Program-made: the position numbers and the translations under genes
The notes under the pieces: model-generated
What the model saw: only the letters and a program-made list of their open reading frames with translations
Told to the model about the DNA's origin: nothing
Database searches by the model: none
In this document: piece after piece, positions 1 to 9,215 of the stretch
How the letters are laid out: the number at the start of each line of letters is the position of its first letter
How positions within the stretch are numbered: position 1 is the stretch's first letter
Assembly: GCA_050694215.1 (NCBI GenBank)
Contig: JBOGXB010000022.1
Coordinates: 1-31,716 of the forward strand
Direction of reading: 5' to 3'
Origin: JBOGXB01 sp050694215
GTDB lineage: Bacteria; Actinomycetota; CADDZG01; WHSQ01
DNA: 31,716 bases

Positions 1-846
1 CTTCTCCTCCAACCGGCTCAGCGCCTCCGGCAACCACTTGTCAACAAGCTCCTCGTGCACGAGCAATGTCTCGGCGGCGTTGCACACACTCGGACGCTGG
101 GTCTTGGCGTTGAGAACGATCCCCGTCGCCATCTCGGGATCCGCCGCTCGGTCCACGTAGACGTGACAGTTGCCGTCCCCGTCGATGATGTAAGGGACGG
201 TCGCGTTGTCCTCAATGCTCTTGATGAGAGCCCGACCTCCGCGCGGGACGAGAAGGTCGACGTGGCCCCCTGCCTTCATCAGCTCCACGGCCGAACTGCG
301 CTCGGCATCGGGAACGAGCTGTATTGCGCCGGGCGGCACGCCCGACCTGTCGGCGGCTTCACGAAGTACCTCCACTATCGCTTTGTTGGAAGTCAACGCG
401 ACGGACGAACCTCTCAGGACGCAAGCATTGCCCGACTTGAGGCAGAGCCCCGCGACATCGGCCGTGACGTTGGGACGTCCCTCGTAGATGACGGCCACCA
501 CGCCAAGAGGCACGCGGACGCGTTCGATCACCAGGCCGTTCGGACGCGTCCAGCCCTCGAGGATCTGACCTGCGGGATCGGGCTGCCCGGCGACGGCGCG
601 CAGACCGTCGGCCATCGCCGCGATCCGCTTGTCTGTGAGCGAGAGCCTGTCGATGAGGGTCTCCGACGTCCCTTGGTCCCGCGCGGCAGCCACATCCTTG
701 GCGTTCTCGTCCGCAAGAAAAGCCGCCTTCGCCTCGAGTGAGTCCGCCATGGCGTGCAGGGCTTCGTCTTTCACCTTCGATGGAAGCTGCGCCAGCCGCG
801 GGGCGGTCTCGGCTGCTCTCGTGCAGATATCGGAGACGGCGCTCAT
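1..846 (-). CDS. proA: Gamma-glutamyl phosphate reductase (proA), 3' end outside window
   Basis: Second step of proline synthesis: NADPH-dependent reduction of gamma-glutamyl phosphate to glutamate semialdehyde in the cytosol. The open frame runs 282 codons to the window edge, so about 135 C-terminal residues of a usual ~415 are missing. The aldehyde-dehydrogenase-type fold is recognisable by EGRPNVTADVAGLCLKSGNA, the VPRGG loop and QRPSVCNAAETLLV, whose Cys is the catalytic thiol of the family. The ATG at 846-844 overlaps the proB stop as ATGA, which fixes the start and implies translational coupling. The frame has no stop inside the window. Identity is secure. Confidence 0.96.
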   Translation of the reverse strand, partial: MSAVSDICTRAAETAPRLAQLPSKVKDEALHAMADSLEAKAAFLADENAKDVAAARDQGTSETLIDRLSLTDKRIAAMADGLRAVAGQPDPAGQILEGWTRPNGLVIERVRVPLGVVAVIYEGRPNVTADVAGLCLKSGNACVLRGSSVALTSNKAIVEVLREAADRSGVPPGAIQLVPDAERSSAVELMKAGGHVDLLVPRGGRALIKSIEDNATVPYIIDGDGNCHVYVDRAADPEMATGIVLNAKTQRPSVCNAAETLLVHEELVDKWLPEALSRLEEK

Positions 847-1958
847 AGACGATCCTCCAGAATCACGAGCTGGTCGCGGTGGATGACCTCGCGTCCAGCG
901 AGCTCGGCGGTCGAACGCCCTCGTGCGGCGACGAGCTCGTCCGATGAGTAGCGTACCAATCCCCTGGCAAAGACCTGCCCCGCGCGTTCGGCGACGTCGA
1001 CAGTGTCGCTCGCGGAGAACCGGCCCGATACGTCGACTACTCCCACCGGCAGAAGACTGCGTTTACCCTCGATCACCGCGCGCCGCGCGCCCTCATCCAC
1101 GTAAACGGTGCCTTTGGGGGGCTGTCCGAATGCGATCCAGAGACGGCGTGCGGAGGCGCGATGGGGCCGAGGGTGGAAGAAGGTCCCGACGCGCTCGCCG
1201 TCTGCAATACGCGCGAGCCCGTCGCTCTCGGAGGCGTGCGCGACGACGACACCCACCCCCGAGAAGGTGGCAACCCAGGCCGCGGCCAGCTTGGACGCCA
1301 TCCCACCGCTCGCCAGATCGGAGCCCCGACCCCCTGCCGCCTTCTCGAGCTCGGGCGTGATGCGTTCCACCTCGTCCAGGAGAGCCGCGTCGCGATGGAG
1401 ACGAGGATCGGCCTCGTGCACGCCGCGAGCATCAGTGAGCAGTACCAGCAACTTCGCCCTGGTGAGGTTGGCAACGAGAGCGGCAAGCAGATCGTTGTCG
1501 CCGAACCTGATCTCGTCCACCGCGACGGTGTCGTTCTCGTTCACGATCGGAACCGCACCGAGAGCCAGCAGACGGTCGAGCGTGTTGCGTGCATTGAGGT
1601 ATTGCTGGCGGTGCATGAAGTCGAAGCGCGTCAACAGCACCTGGGCACCCACGACGTCGCGGTCCTGGAGCAGGCGCGCATAGCGCGCAAGCAAACGTCC
1701 CTGACCCACCGCCGCAGCAGCCTGCAAGGACGGGATGTCCGAGGGCCTGACCGATAGCCCTAGTGGGCTCATACCCGCCGCGATCGCCCCGGAGGAGACC
1801 AGGACCACGCCGGCCCCCGTTTCCTTGCGAAGGCCCGCGACCCCATCGCAGAGCGACTCCAGCCGGTCGTCCTCGGGCTCGCCGGTCGAGCCGATCAGGG
1901 AAGCCGTTCCGACCTTCACCACGACGCGGTCGCCGGAAAGGATCTCAGGCCTCGTCAC
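843..1958 (-). CDS. proB: Glutamate 5-kinase (proB)
   Basis: Phosphorylates glutamate with ATP, the first and usually proline-inhibited step of proline synthesis. The N-terminal amino-acid-kinase domain starts with VVVKVGTASL and contains the VNENDTVAVDEIRFGDND substrate region. The last ~75 residues look like the PUA domain found in long-form ProB. The open frame extends to 2030, but that extension is not conserved-looking. A GTG at 1958 has AGGAAGAGG just upstream and gives 371 residues, close to the family norm of ~367, so I place the start there. It overlaps the obgE end by 14 nt and the proA start by 4 nt, consistent with a coupled obgE-proB-proA unit. Confidence 0.95.
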   Translation of the reverse strand: MTRPEILSGDRVVVKVGTASLIGSTGEPEDDRLESLCDGVAGLRKETGAGVVLVSSGAIAAGMSPLGLSVRPSDIPSLQAAAAVGQGRLLARYARLLQDRDVVGAQVLLTRFDFMHRQQYLNARNTLDRLLALGAVPIVNENDTVAVDEIRFGDNDLLAALVANLTRAKLLVLLTDARGVHEADPRLHRDAALLDEVERITPELEKAAGGRGSDLASGGMASKLAAAWVATFSGVGVVVAHASESDGLARIADGERVGTFFHPRPHRASARRLWIAFGQPPKGTVYVDEGARRAVIEGKRSLLPVGVVDVSGRFSASDTVDVAERAGQVFARGLVRYSSDELVAARGRSTAELAGREVIHRDQLVILEDRL

Positions 1959-3213
1959 CTTGAACCTCTTCCTCAGGCTGGAACTCGAACGCCGCATCGC
2001 CGATGCGTACCTCGTCGCCCACACGCGCACCCGACTGCTGCAAGGCCCGCTCGACGCCCATCGAGATCAGCTTGCGCTGCAGACGGCGGACTGCCTCATC
2101 GTTGCCGAGGTCGGTCATCGCCACCGCGCGTTCCACCTTGGACGCATGAACGCGCCACGCTGAGTCCTCTCGCGTCACCTCGATCGTCTCCGGCTTGATC
2201 ACGTAGCGAACGTAACCGGCGCGCGCCGGCTCCTTCGCGCGCACACGCGCCACGGTCTCGGCCAGCCGAGCGACCAGAACGTCGACGCCCTCGCCGGTGG
2301 CGGCGGAGATGACGAGTGCATCCGGGAACCTCTTTGTCACTTCGTCGACGCGCTCGCGACCCACATCCACCTTGTTGGCAACCACAAGGGAGGGGCGCTT
2401 CACGAGCTCCACATCGAACGACTTGATCTCTTCACGTAGCACGTGCACGTCCTCGAACGGGTCCCTGTCGACCGCGGCGAGATCGACCACGAAGACGAGC
2501 ACGGCCGCACGCCTGACGTGACGGAGGAATCGGTCACCCAGTCCCTTGCCCTCGTGTGCGCCGGGAACGAGCCCGGGGATGTCGGCCACGACCAACGAGT
2601 CGTTGTCCACCATCACAACGCCGAGGTTCGGCTCGAGTGTTGTGAACGGGTAGTCGGCGATTCTCGGGCGAGCGGCCGAAATCCGCGAGATCAGCGTCGA
2701 CTTGCCGGCATTAGGGAAACCAACCAGACCGACGTCGGCCAGCAGCCTGAGCTCGAGCTGGAGAGCATTCTCCTCACCCGGCTCTCCCCCCTCTGCGAAG
2801 GCGGGGACGCGTCGCGTCGCGCTAGCGAAGCGCGCGTTGCCGCGCCCACCGCGCCCACCTCGGGCGGCTACCAGCTCATCGCCTTCGTTCGCGAGATCGG
2901 CGATCACGGTCCCGTCCTCATCTGAGACGACGGTGCCCGGAGGCACCAGCACGACGCGGTCCTTGCCGCGCTGCCCGTGCCGGCGCTTCCCTTCGCCGCG
3001 AGCACCGGGCGCGGCCTTGATGTGGGGGTGGTCACGCAGGTCCAGGAGGGTCCCGACGCTGCGATCGGCGCGCAGGATCACGCTGCCGCCGTTACCGCCG
3101 TCACCGCCGTCCGGCCCCCCCTTCGGTTTGTAGGGCTCGCGATGGAAAGCGACGGCTCCATCACCCCCGGAGCCGGCGATCACGTTGATCCGAGCCTCGT
3201 CGACGAATGCCAT
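1945..3213 (-). CDS. obgE: GTPase Obg/CgtA (obgE)
   Basis: Ribosome-associated GTPase acting in 50S maturation and stress control. Three domains are visible: the glycine-rich Obg fold (residues 1-158, with runs such as GGPDGGDGGNGGS and GGRGGRGNARF), the G domain (P-loop GFPNAGKS at 165-172, switch II DIPG near 211-214, NKVD later), and a C-terminal OCT domain (about residues 340-412), which occurs in Gram-positive Obg proteins. Length is 422 residues. It follows rpmA after a 73-nt gap with no clear terminator, the conserved rplU-rpmA-obgE order. The C-terminus is a short acidic tail. Confidence 0.97.
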   Translation of the reverse strand: MAFVDEARINVIAGSGGDGAVAFHREPYKPKGGPDGGDGGNGGSVILRADRSVGTLLDLRDHPHIKAAPGARGEGKRRHGQRGKDRVVLVPPGTVVSDEDGTVIADLANEGDELVAARGGRGGRGNARFASATRRVPAFAEGGEPGEENALQLELRLLADVGLVGFPNAGKSTLISRISAARPRIADYPFTTLEPNLGVVMVDNDSLVVADIPGLVPGAHEGKGLGDRFLRHVRRAAVLVFVVDLAAVDRDPFEDVHVLREEIKSFDVELVKRPSLVVANKVDVGRERVDEVTKRFPDALVISAATGEGVDVLVARLAETVARVRAKEPARAGYVRYVIKPETIEVTREDSAWRVHASKVERAVAMTDLGNDEAVRRLQRKLISMGVERALQQSGARVGDEVRIGDAAFEFQPEEEVQGDEA

Positions 3214-3286
3214 TCACCGAGCCTAAGCAGCGCGCGAAGAGGGACGCCCCCGTAGAGCGCCCCAAGGAAATCTGTAACTCGTTCGC

Positions 3287-3541
3287 CTACTGGTCGTTGA
3301 CTACCGAGACCACGCGGCGCCCGCGCAGGCGGTGGAACGTCACCGTGCCCTCGGCTGTGGCGAAGAGCGTGTCGTCTCCCCCGCGTCCAACGTTGAGACC
3401 GGGGTGAACCTTCGTCCCGCGCTGGCGAACCAGGATGACGCCGGGCTGGACGGTCTGTCCGCCGTAGCGCTTGACGCCGAGTCGCTTGGACTCGGAGTCC
3501 CGCCCGTTGCGCGACGAGGATGCGCCCTTCTTGTGTGCCAT
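3287..3541 (-). CDS. rpmA: 50S ribosomal protein bL27 (rpmA)
   Basis: Large-subunit protein near the peptidyl-transferase centre. The 84 residues start MAHKKGASSSRNGRDS, the flexible N-terminal arm that reaches the P-site tRNA, followed by the conserved RLGVKRYGGQ and GTKVHPGLNVGRGGDDTLFA segments. There is no cleavable N-terminal extension of the type seen in Firmicutes. AGGAGAAGG lies upstream of the ATG, and the rplU stop ends only 2 nt before the start, so the two are co-translated. Confidence 0.98.
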   Translation of the reverse strand: MAHKKGASSSRNGRDSESKRLGVKRYGGQTVQPGVILVRQRGTKVHPGLNVGRGGDDTLFATAEGTVTFHRLRGRRVVSVVNDQ

Positions 3542-3543
3542 CT

Positions 3544-3900
3544 CTATGCCTTCTCCTGTTCCTCTTGGTCTTCTTTCTTCGTCCGACCCCCGCTCAACTT
3601 TATGTCAGAGATCTGGATGGTGGTGTAGCGCTGGCGGTGGCCCGTGTGACGCCGGTAACCCGTCTTGTTGCGGAACTTGTCCACCGAGACCTTCGGGCCC
3701 TGGCTCTCGCCGAGCACCTTGCCGACCACCAGGGCTTTCGAGAGCTCCGACTTGGCCGTCCGGGCCTTCCCCTTGTCGTCGACGACCAACAGGGGGGTGA
3801 ACTCGATCGAGTCGTCCGAGCCCTTGACGTGCTCGACCTCGATCACGTCTCCCTTGGAGACCTTGTGCTGCTTTCCGCCCGCGCGGATGACTGCGTACAA
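3544..3900 (-). CDS. rplU: 50S ribosomal protein bL21 (rplU)
   Basis: Large-subunit protein bL21. The longer open frame to 4047 adds 49 residues that are not L21-like. The family usually starts with a form of YAVIRAGGKQ, and here a TTG at 3900-3898 precedes TAC GCA GTC with GGGAG a few nt upstream. This gives 118 residues, with the C-terminal hallmark FRNKTGYRRHTGHRQRYT followed by a lysine-rich tail. A non-AUG start of this highly expressed gene may tune its output. It sits 98 nt after rne, separated by a hairpin, and 2 nt before rpmA. Confidence 0.96.
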   Translation of the reverse strand: MYAVIRAGGKQHKVSKGDVIEVEHVKGSDDSIEFTPLLVVDDKGKARTAKSELSKALVVGKVLGESQGPKVSVDKFRNKTGYRRHTGHRQRYTTIQISDIKLSGGRTKKEDQEEQEKA

Positions 3901-3960
3901 ATCTGCTCCCTTGCCTGTGGAATCCTCCCCCGATCGAGGGCCAGCCCAGGATACCAGAGC

Positions 3961-3986
3961 GCTTTCGACGATCACGAGTCGAAAGC
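3961..3986 (-). promoter_or_regulatory. Hairpin between rne and rplU
   Basis: A perfect 9-bp inverted repeat (GCTTTCGAC, 8-nt loop, GTCGAAAGC) lies 13 nt past the rne stop in the transcript and about 60 nt before the rplU start. No U-tract follows, so it is not a textbook intrinsic terminator. It could be an RNA-processing or stability element, or an L21 leader structure. Only the repeat itself is seen; the role is inference. Confidence 0.5.
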
Positions 3987-3998
3987 ACTCAGTGGGCA

Positions 3999-5441
3999 CT
4001 AATCGATGTCGTGGATCACCAGGCCGCGGCCCTCGCACTCCGGGCACGGGTCCGAGAACGCTTCGACGATCCCCGCGGAGACGTTCTTGCGCGTCATCTG
4101 GACCAATCCAAGGGGGGATATGTCGAACAACTGCGTTCGGGTCCGGTCCTTGGCGAGCTCCTTCTTGAAGACCCTCAGGACCTCGTCGCGGTTCTCGATC
4201 AGCTCCATGTCGATGAAATCGATGACGATGATGCCTCCGATGTCACGCAGCCTGAGCTGGCGCGAGACCTCCACGGCCGCCTCCTTGTTCGTACGGAAGA
4301 CGGTTTCCTCGAGACTCGACTTGCCGACGAACTTGCCGGTGTTCACGTCGATCACGGTCATGGCCTCGGTCCGGTCGATGACCAGGTGACCCCCCGAGGG
4401 GAGCCATACGCTGCGGTCGAGCGACTTGCGTATCTGCTCCTGGACGCGGAACTCTTCAAAGATCGGCAGCTGCCCCTGATAGAGCTCCACCCGGTGATCG
4501 AGGTCCGGAGTGGTCGTCCTGATGTACCGGCGCAACACCGACTCCAACTCTGCGTCGTCGACGTGACACTTCACAACGTCCCGGTTGAACAGGTCGCGGA
4601 TGACTCGAAGCTCGAGCTCGGGCTCGTTGTAGACGAGCGCGGGGGCGGTCGCCTTCTTGGCGGCCGCGCTGACTTCGTCCCATATCTCGATCACGCGCGT
4701 CAAGTCTCGCTCCAGGTCCTGCCGGGATGCGCCTTCCGCCGCGGTCCGAACGATCAGCCCGTGCTGGGGCGGCTGAATGTTCTGGGCGATGTCGCGCAAA
4801 CGGGTGCGTTCATCGTCGGGAAGTCGTTTCGATACTCCCAACGAGCGCGCGTTGGGCACGAGCACGAGGTGACGGCCCGCGATCGAGATGAGGGCCGTGA
4901 GCCTCGCTCCCTTGGCTCGCATGGGATCCTTGGTGACCTGCACGAGGATGGGCTGGCCTGAGCGGAGGACGGTCTCGATCCTGGGGATCTCCTCGCCCTC
5001 CTCTCCCGCGATTCCGACCTCGCCCGCGTACAGCACGCCGTTGCGGCTTTCGCCGATGTCGACGAAGCTGGCCTCCATCCCGGGGAGCACGTTCTGTACG
5101 CGCCCCAGATAGACGTTGCCGGCTATGGAGCGATCGTCGTGCCGGGCCGTGTAGTGCTCCACGATCTCGTTCTTCTCGAGGACGGCTATCTGAGTGCCGC
5201 GCTCGTCCGCGTGGACCAGCATCACACGCTCGACCTGCGGGCGCCGTGCGGGGCGACGGCGAGGCCCTCGCCTGCGTCGAGCGTCGCCACGAGATGTTCG
5301 CTTGGTCTGTGGCTCGGGCTCCGGATTCTGCTCCGGTTGCACCACGGGGGCAGCGGCCTTGTCCGGCGCCTTGGCGCCTGGCTGCTTCGTACGGATGACG
5401 TCGGTTGCCTTCTCCCGCCTGCGCGGGGCTTCTTGTGCCAT
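3999..5441 (-). CDS. rne: Ribonuclease E/G family endoribonuclease (rne)
   Basis: Endoribonuclease for mRNA decay and rRNA/tRNA processing. The 480 residues begin with a disordered basic leader (about 1-70, Arg-rich GDARRRRGPRRRPARRP). An S1 RNA-binding fold with RNase E-type insertions follows (about 95-190, ARHDDRSIAGNVYLGRVQNV). In the catalytic part the metal-binding aspartates lie in VIDVNTGKF (Asp365) and IDFIDM (about 408-411), and a zinc-link CPEC (Cys466, Cys469) comes near the end. The protein stops 11 residues after Cys469, so there is no C-terminal degradosome scaffold. GGAGG lies 8 nt before the ATG. The rne-rplU-rpmA neighbourhood is typical of Actinomycetota. Confidence 0.96.
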   Translation of the reverse strand: MAQEAPRRREKATDVIRTKQPGAKAPDKAAAPVVQPEQNPEPEPQTKRTSRGDARRRRGPRRRPARRPQVERVMLVHADERGTQIAVLEKNEIVEHYTARHDDRSIAGNVYLGRVQNVLPGMEASFVDIGESRNGVLYAGEVGIAGEEGEEIPRIETVLRSGQPILVQVTKDPMRAKGARLTALISIAGRHLVLVPNARSLGVSKRLPDDERTRLRDIAQNIQPPQHGLIVRTAAEGASRQDLERDLTRVIEIWDEVSAAAKKATAPALVYNEPELELRVIRDLFNRDVVKCHVDDAELESVLRRYIRTTTPDLDHRVELYQGQLPIFEEFRVQEQIRKSLDRSVWLPSGGHLVIDRTEAMTVIDVNTGKFVGKSSLEETVFRTNKEAAVEVSRQLRLRDIGGIIVIDFIDMELIENRDEVLRVFKKELAKDRTRTQLFDISPLGLVQMTRKNVSAGIVEAFSDPCPECEGRGLVIHDID

Positions 5442-5460
5442 TACGTGACCTCCAGGGTCA

Positions 5461-6660
5461 TCACAGGAACCTCCGCATATGGATGTTCATCAGCAGGCCG
5501 ACTGCTGCGAAGTTCGTGAGGAGGCTCGACCCCCCGAACGAGATGAAGGGCAGCGGGATGCCGGTGATCGGCATGATCCCCATCGTCATGCCGATGTTCA
5601 CGAACAGCTGAAATGCCCACAACGCAGCGCAACCCGTCGCGAGAAGAACCCCGAACAGATCGCGTGCCATCGTGGCGATCCGGATGGCGCGCCACAGCAA
5701 GAACGCGAACAGGCCGAGCAGAGTGGCAGACCCGACGAACCCAAGCTGCTCGCCCACCGCGGTGAAGATGAAGTCGGTGTGCTGCTCGGGGACGAAGTCG
5801 AGAGACGTCTGAGTGTTCTCGCCGCCGATGCCCTTGCCGCGGAAGCCCCCCGAGCCGATCGCGATCTTGGACTGCGTGAGGTTGTAGCCCACCGAGCGGA
5901 CGTCAGGATTCGGATCGAGGAATGCCGTGATGCGCTGCACCTGATAGTCCTCGAGGGCGCCCAACTGAAGGGCGAGGAGGATGGCGAACAGCCCCAGGAT
6001 GCCGAGGGCGATGAAATGACGGATCTTCGCGCCGCCGATCAAGAGCAAGGTCGCGGTCAGAGCCACGAACACCATAGTCGTCCCCAGATCTGGCTCGAGG
6101 AAGATCAGGAACATCGGGAACGCGGCGAGCGCGAGGCACACGGCGATGTCTCGAACTCGTACCTCTTCCATTCGTTCGGTCAGATAGGCGGACACCGTGA
6201 TGATCAAGGCGATCTTGGCCAGCTCCGACGGCTGCATCTGGAAAGCACCAAGGTCGATCCACCGGCTGGCGCCCTTCTGGACCTCCCCGAGCGGAGTAAG
6301 GACGATCAGGAGTCCAATGATCGTCGCCCCATAGACGAACGGCGAGAACCCCTTTAGGTGTCGATAGTCGAAAGTGCTCATCACGAAGAGCACGAGGACA
6401 CCGGCCATCGCGTATACGAGCTGACGCTTGAGGAACAGTGTCTCGTCGAGACCTGCTTCCTGCTGACGATGGACGGTTGCGGAATAGACCATTACGACCC
6501 CGTACGCGGCCAGCAGCACGGAGATCGTCAGCAGGGAGAGGTCGAGATGCCTGAGCGGCGCCTTCCGTGCCATACGCGCGGAGATGGGCTCGCCGCCGAT
6601 GCGGTCGACGGCCTCGCCGAGGAGGCCCTGACGTCCGAGAACCCCTTGTCTGCTAGTCAT
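5461..6660 (-). CDS. rodA: Peptidoglycan glycosyltransferase RodA
   Basis: SEDS-family membrane glycosyltransferase that polymerises lipid II for side-wall growth together with PBP2. Roughly ten hydrophobic helices follow a 35-residue cytosolic leader. Diagnostic segments are QPSELAKI (143-150), EPDLG (189-193), PEQHTDFIF (291-299), which is close to the catalytic Asp region of SEDS proteins, and MPITGIPLPFISFGGSS near the C-terminus. The ATG at 6660 shares one base with the stop of the preceding PBP gene (TGATG), so the partner proteins are translationally coupled. Coupling to mrdA and the mre genes favours RodA over FtsW. Confidence 0.95.
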   Translation of the reverse strand: MTSRQGVLGRQGLLGEAVDRIGGEPISARMARKAPLRHLDLSLLTISVLLAAYGVVMVYSATVHRQQEAGLDETLFLKRQLVYAMAGVLVLFVMSTFDYRHLKGFSPFVYGATIIGLLIVLTPLGEVQKGASRWIDLGAFQMQPSELAKIALIITVSAYLTERMEEVRVRDIAVCLALAAFPMFLIFLEPDLGTTMVFVALTATLLLIGGAKIRHFIALGILGLFAILLALQLGALEDYQVQRITAFLDPNPDVRSVGYNLTQSKIAIGSGGFRGKGIGGENTQTSLDFVPEQHTDFIFTAVGEQLGFVGSATLLGLFAFLLWRAIRIATMARDLFGVLLATGCAALWAFQLFVNIGMTMGIMPITGIPLPFISFGGSSLLTNFAAVGLLMNIHMRRFL

Positions 6661-8663
6661 CAGCCCGACTGATCGGATCCAAGTTGGATGTCCGTTTCCT
6701 CATCGACGTTGTAGATGTCCTCCCAGATCTGGCGCGCTACCGGTGCGGCGCTCTCGCCACCGTGGCCGGCGCGCTCCAGGTACACCGCGATGACGTAATC
6801 GGGCGAGTCCGCAGGTCCGTACGACACGAACCACGCATCGTTCAAGTCGGTTTCCCCGAGCTCGGCGGTTCCGGTCTTTCCCGCGATCGGATATTCGTCG
6901 AGGGGAAAGCCGGCGAACGAGCTCTGCGCGGTGCCGCTGTCTCCCGCGGTGACCAACTCGAGGCCGTCACGAATGACCGAGATCTCCGTCTCGTCGAGGG
7001 GAAGCTTGGCTGCAACCGGTGCTTTCAGCTCCTTGAGCGTCCTGGTGTTGCCGCGCTCATCGGTCACCTGGACCTCTTTCGCCACGCGAGGCTGGAGGAT
7101 CCGGCCCCCGTTCAAGAGAGCCGAGTAGGTGACCGCCATCTGCATCGGGGTCACGACGAGATCGCCCTGTCCGGTGGACATGTTGACCGTGTATCCGGGC
7201 AGCCAGTCGTCGTTGAGACACTCCACCTCCTCGCAGAACTCCTCGAGCCACTCCGAATCCGGCACCCGGCCCTCCGCTTCGTTTGGGAGGTCGAGTCCCG
7301 TCTCGTGGCCGAACCCGACCCGGCGCATGTACTTCTGGAACCGCTCCGTCCCGTCACCGCCCGCGCTCCCCGGAGGTCCGAACGCTGCCTCCATCCGCCA
7401 GCCCAGCTCGTAATAGAAGGTGTCACAAGAGATCTCGAGTGAGGTCGGGAAGCCGATGTGACCGAAGGACGCGGACGTCCAATTTGGGAACTCGACTGCT
7501 CCCGGAGGATTGTCGGGCGGATAGACCGAAGAGCCGTCGCAATCGATGGACGTGTAGGGATCGACGACCCCCGTAGCCATCGCCGCGCCGGCAGTCACCG
7601 GCTTGAACGAGGATCCCGGAGCCCTCTCGCCCTGGATCGCGCGGTTGAAGAGCGCATCGTCGTTGGGATCGTTGGGGGTCTTGGCTCCGAGCGCGTCATA
7701 CTCCTTCTGCGTGATGCCGTCCGCCAGAATCGTTGGATCGTAGGTTGGATAGCTCGCCATTCCCAGCACGCCCCCGGTGTTGGGATCCATCACGACGACG
7801 GCTCCTCCGACCGCCTGGTACCCGGAGCCTCGAGCAGCCTCGATCCCGGCCTGCAGGGCCCTCTCAGTGGACTTCTGGATCTTCGAATCGAGCCACAGCA
7901 TCAGGTCGTCTCCCGGTTCCTCTTCCTGCTTGATCCTGGTGACGAGCGGATTGCCGGCGGAGTTGACGACGACCTTCTCCACGCGCGGAATGCCCCTCAG
8001 GAAACGGTCGTACTGATACTCGATCCCGGATTGCCCCACGATGTCCCCCGCTTGATAGGAGCGCCGAACCTTCTTGAAGTGATCGGACTTGAGCTGCTCC
8101 GCTGTGATCTCACGCACGTACCCGAGCACATGCGCAGCCAGGGGCCCTCGCGGGAACTCGCGGATCGGCAGCTTCTCGATCTCGACGCCGGGGAAGTTCT
8201 CCAGGTTCTCGAGGATGTAGTCACGCGCCCCCCGAGGGACGTCGTTCGCTACCGCAACCGGCTTGTAGGGCGAGAGCGTGGTGTCCTTGAGCCGGTTGCG
8301 CATCTCCGAGACCTTGACGCCCAGCAGCTTCGAGAGGCGCCGGAATACGCGTCGCCGCTGGTAGGGATTGTTAAGCACGACGCGCTCGACCGTCACCGCG
8401 GACGTCAACCGATTGTCGATGAGCACCTTCCCGTTGCGATCGAGGATGCGGCCTCTCGACGGCTCGGATTGGATCTGGCGCACACGGTTCTCGCGCGCGA
8501 GAACGCGGTACTCGTCCGAGGCGAGAACCTGCAGGAACCACAGTCGAGAGAACAGCGCAACGAAAGCCGCGACGATCATGATGCCCAACACGGCCAGGCG
8601 TAGCAGTGTCCGGTCGATCCCCCCCTGCTGCTTCTGTTTCTGGCGCGTCGGGTGGCTCACCAT
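6660..8663 (-). CDS. mrdA: Penicillin-binding protein 2, elongasome transpeptidase (mrdA)
   Basis: Class B transpeptidase that cross-links peptidoglycan with RodA. Layout of the 667 residues: cytosolic leader, one membrane anchor (about 20-45), dimerisation/pedestal domain (GRILDRNGKVL near 71-81), then the transpeptidase domain with SSFK (nucleophile Ser351), SCD (412-414, the SxD variant common in PBP2) and KTGTAE (596-601). The C-terminal tail is short and acidic. The start overlaps the mreD end by 7 nt and the stop overlaps rodA by 1 nt. All catalytic motifs are intact. Confidence 0.96.
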   Translation of the reverse strand: MVSHPTRQKQKQQGGIDRTLLRLAVLGIMIVAAFVALFSRLWFLQVLASDEYRVLARENRVRQIQSEPSRGRILDRNGKVLIDNRLTSAVTVERVVLNNPYQRRRVFRRLSKLLGVKVSEMRNRLKDTTLSPYKPVAVANDVPRGARDYILENLENFPGVEIEKLPIREFPRGPLAAHVLGYVREITAEQLKSDHFKKVRRSYQAGDIVGQSGIEYQYDRFLRGIPRVEKVVVNSAGNPLVTRIKQEEEPGDDLMLWLDSKIQKSTERALQAGIEAARGSGYQAVGGAVVVMDPNTGGVLGMASYPTYDPTILADGITQKEYDALGAKTPNDPNDDALFNRAIQGERAPGSSFKPVTAGAAMATGVVDPYTSIDCDGSSVYPPDNPPGAVEFPNWTSASFGHIGFPTSLEISCDTFYYELGWRMEAAFGPPGSAGGDGTERFQKYMRRVGFGHETGLDLPNEAEGRVPDSEWLEEFCEEVECLNDDWLPGYTVNMSTGQGDLVVTPMQMAVTYSALLNGGRILQPRVAKEVQVTDERGNTRTLKELKAPVAAKLPLDETEISVIRDGLELVTAGDSGTAQSSFAGFPLDEYPIAGKTGTAELGETDLNDAWFVSYGPADSPDYVIAVYLERAGHGGESAAPVARQIWEDIYNVDEETDIQLGSDQSG

Positions 8664-9214
8664 CGGTAGACCCTCTCGGGACGGAAGCGATCGGCGACCC
8701 TACGCACGAGCGGGAACGTGAATGGAGTCAGAAGGGTGTTGTAGAGAGTCACCAGACCCATAACCTTCGCGGTGAATCCGATCCCCACCCATGGTTGCCC
8801 CAGGATGATGGACATCAGCGCATAGCTCCCCTCCGCGATCGCGGAGGCCAGCGCTACCGCGAAAACGGGGGTCCATACGGACTCGCCGGTCGCGAACTGG
8901 CGCAGGTACCCGACGCCGAAGCCGATCAGCGTATAGACGAGAGCAGTCAGCCCCACGATCGACTGCAACGACGTCAGATCTATGAGGAGCCCGCCCGCGA
9001 ATCCCGTCACCACGCCGACGCTCTCCCCGTCGAGATAGGCCAGGCTCACCACCACCACGAGGACGAGCTGAGGGATCACGCCGATGAGCGTCAGCCGGGC
9101 CAGGAGCGTCGTCTGAAGGGCAAGCGCCGCGACGACGACACCCGCGATCGCGGCTACCCGGGTCAAGCCCGCCTCCGCCGGGAACCCCGGAGCTCTCGCC
9201 TTGGCCGTCGCCAT
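8657..9214 (-). CDS. mreD: Rod shape-determining protein MreD
   Basis: Small integral membrane protein that bridges MreC to the RodA-PBP2 complex. The 185 residues hold about five hydrophobic segments, the first after a 20-residue leader, with the GFAGGLLIDLTS segment typical of the family. Identity rests mainly on size, membrane topology and position between mreC and mrdA, since MreD is poorly conserved. It starts 1 nt after the mreC stop and overlaps mrdA by 7 nt. Confidence 0.9.
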   Translation of the reverse strand: MATAKARAPGFPAEAGLTRVAAIAGVVVAALALQTTLLARLTLIGVIPQLVLVVVVSLAYLDGESVGVVTGFAGGLLIDLTSLQSIVGLTALVYTLIGFGVGYLRQFATGESVWTPVFAVALASAIAEGSYALMSIILGQPWVGIGFTAKVMGLVTLYNTLLTPFTFPLVRRVADRFRPERVYRW

Positions 9215-9215
9215 C

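Noticed and set aside
55..741. 228-codon plus-strand ORF opposite proA
   Set aside because: Antisense shadow of the conserved proA frame; no family motif. The same holds for most long plus-strand frames up to 21100.
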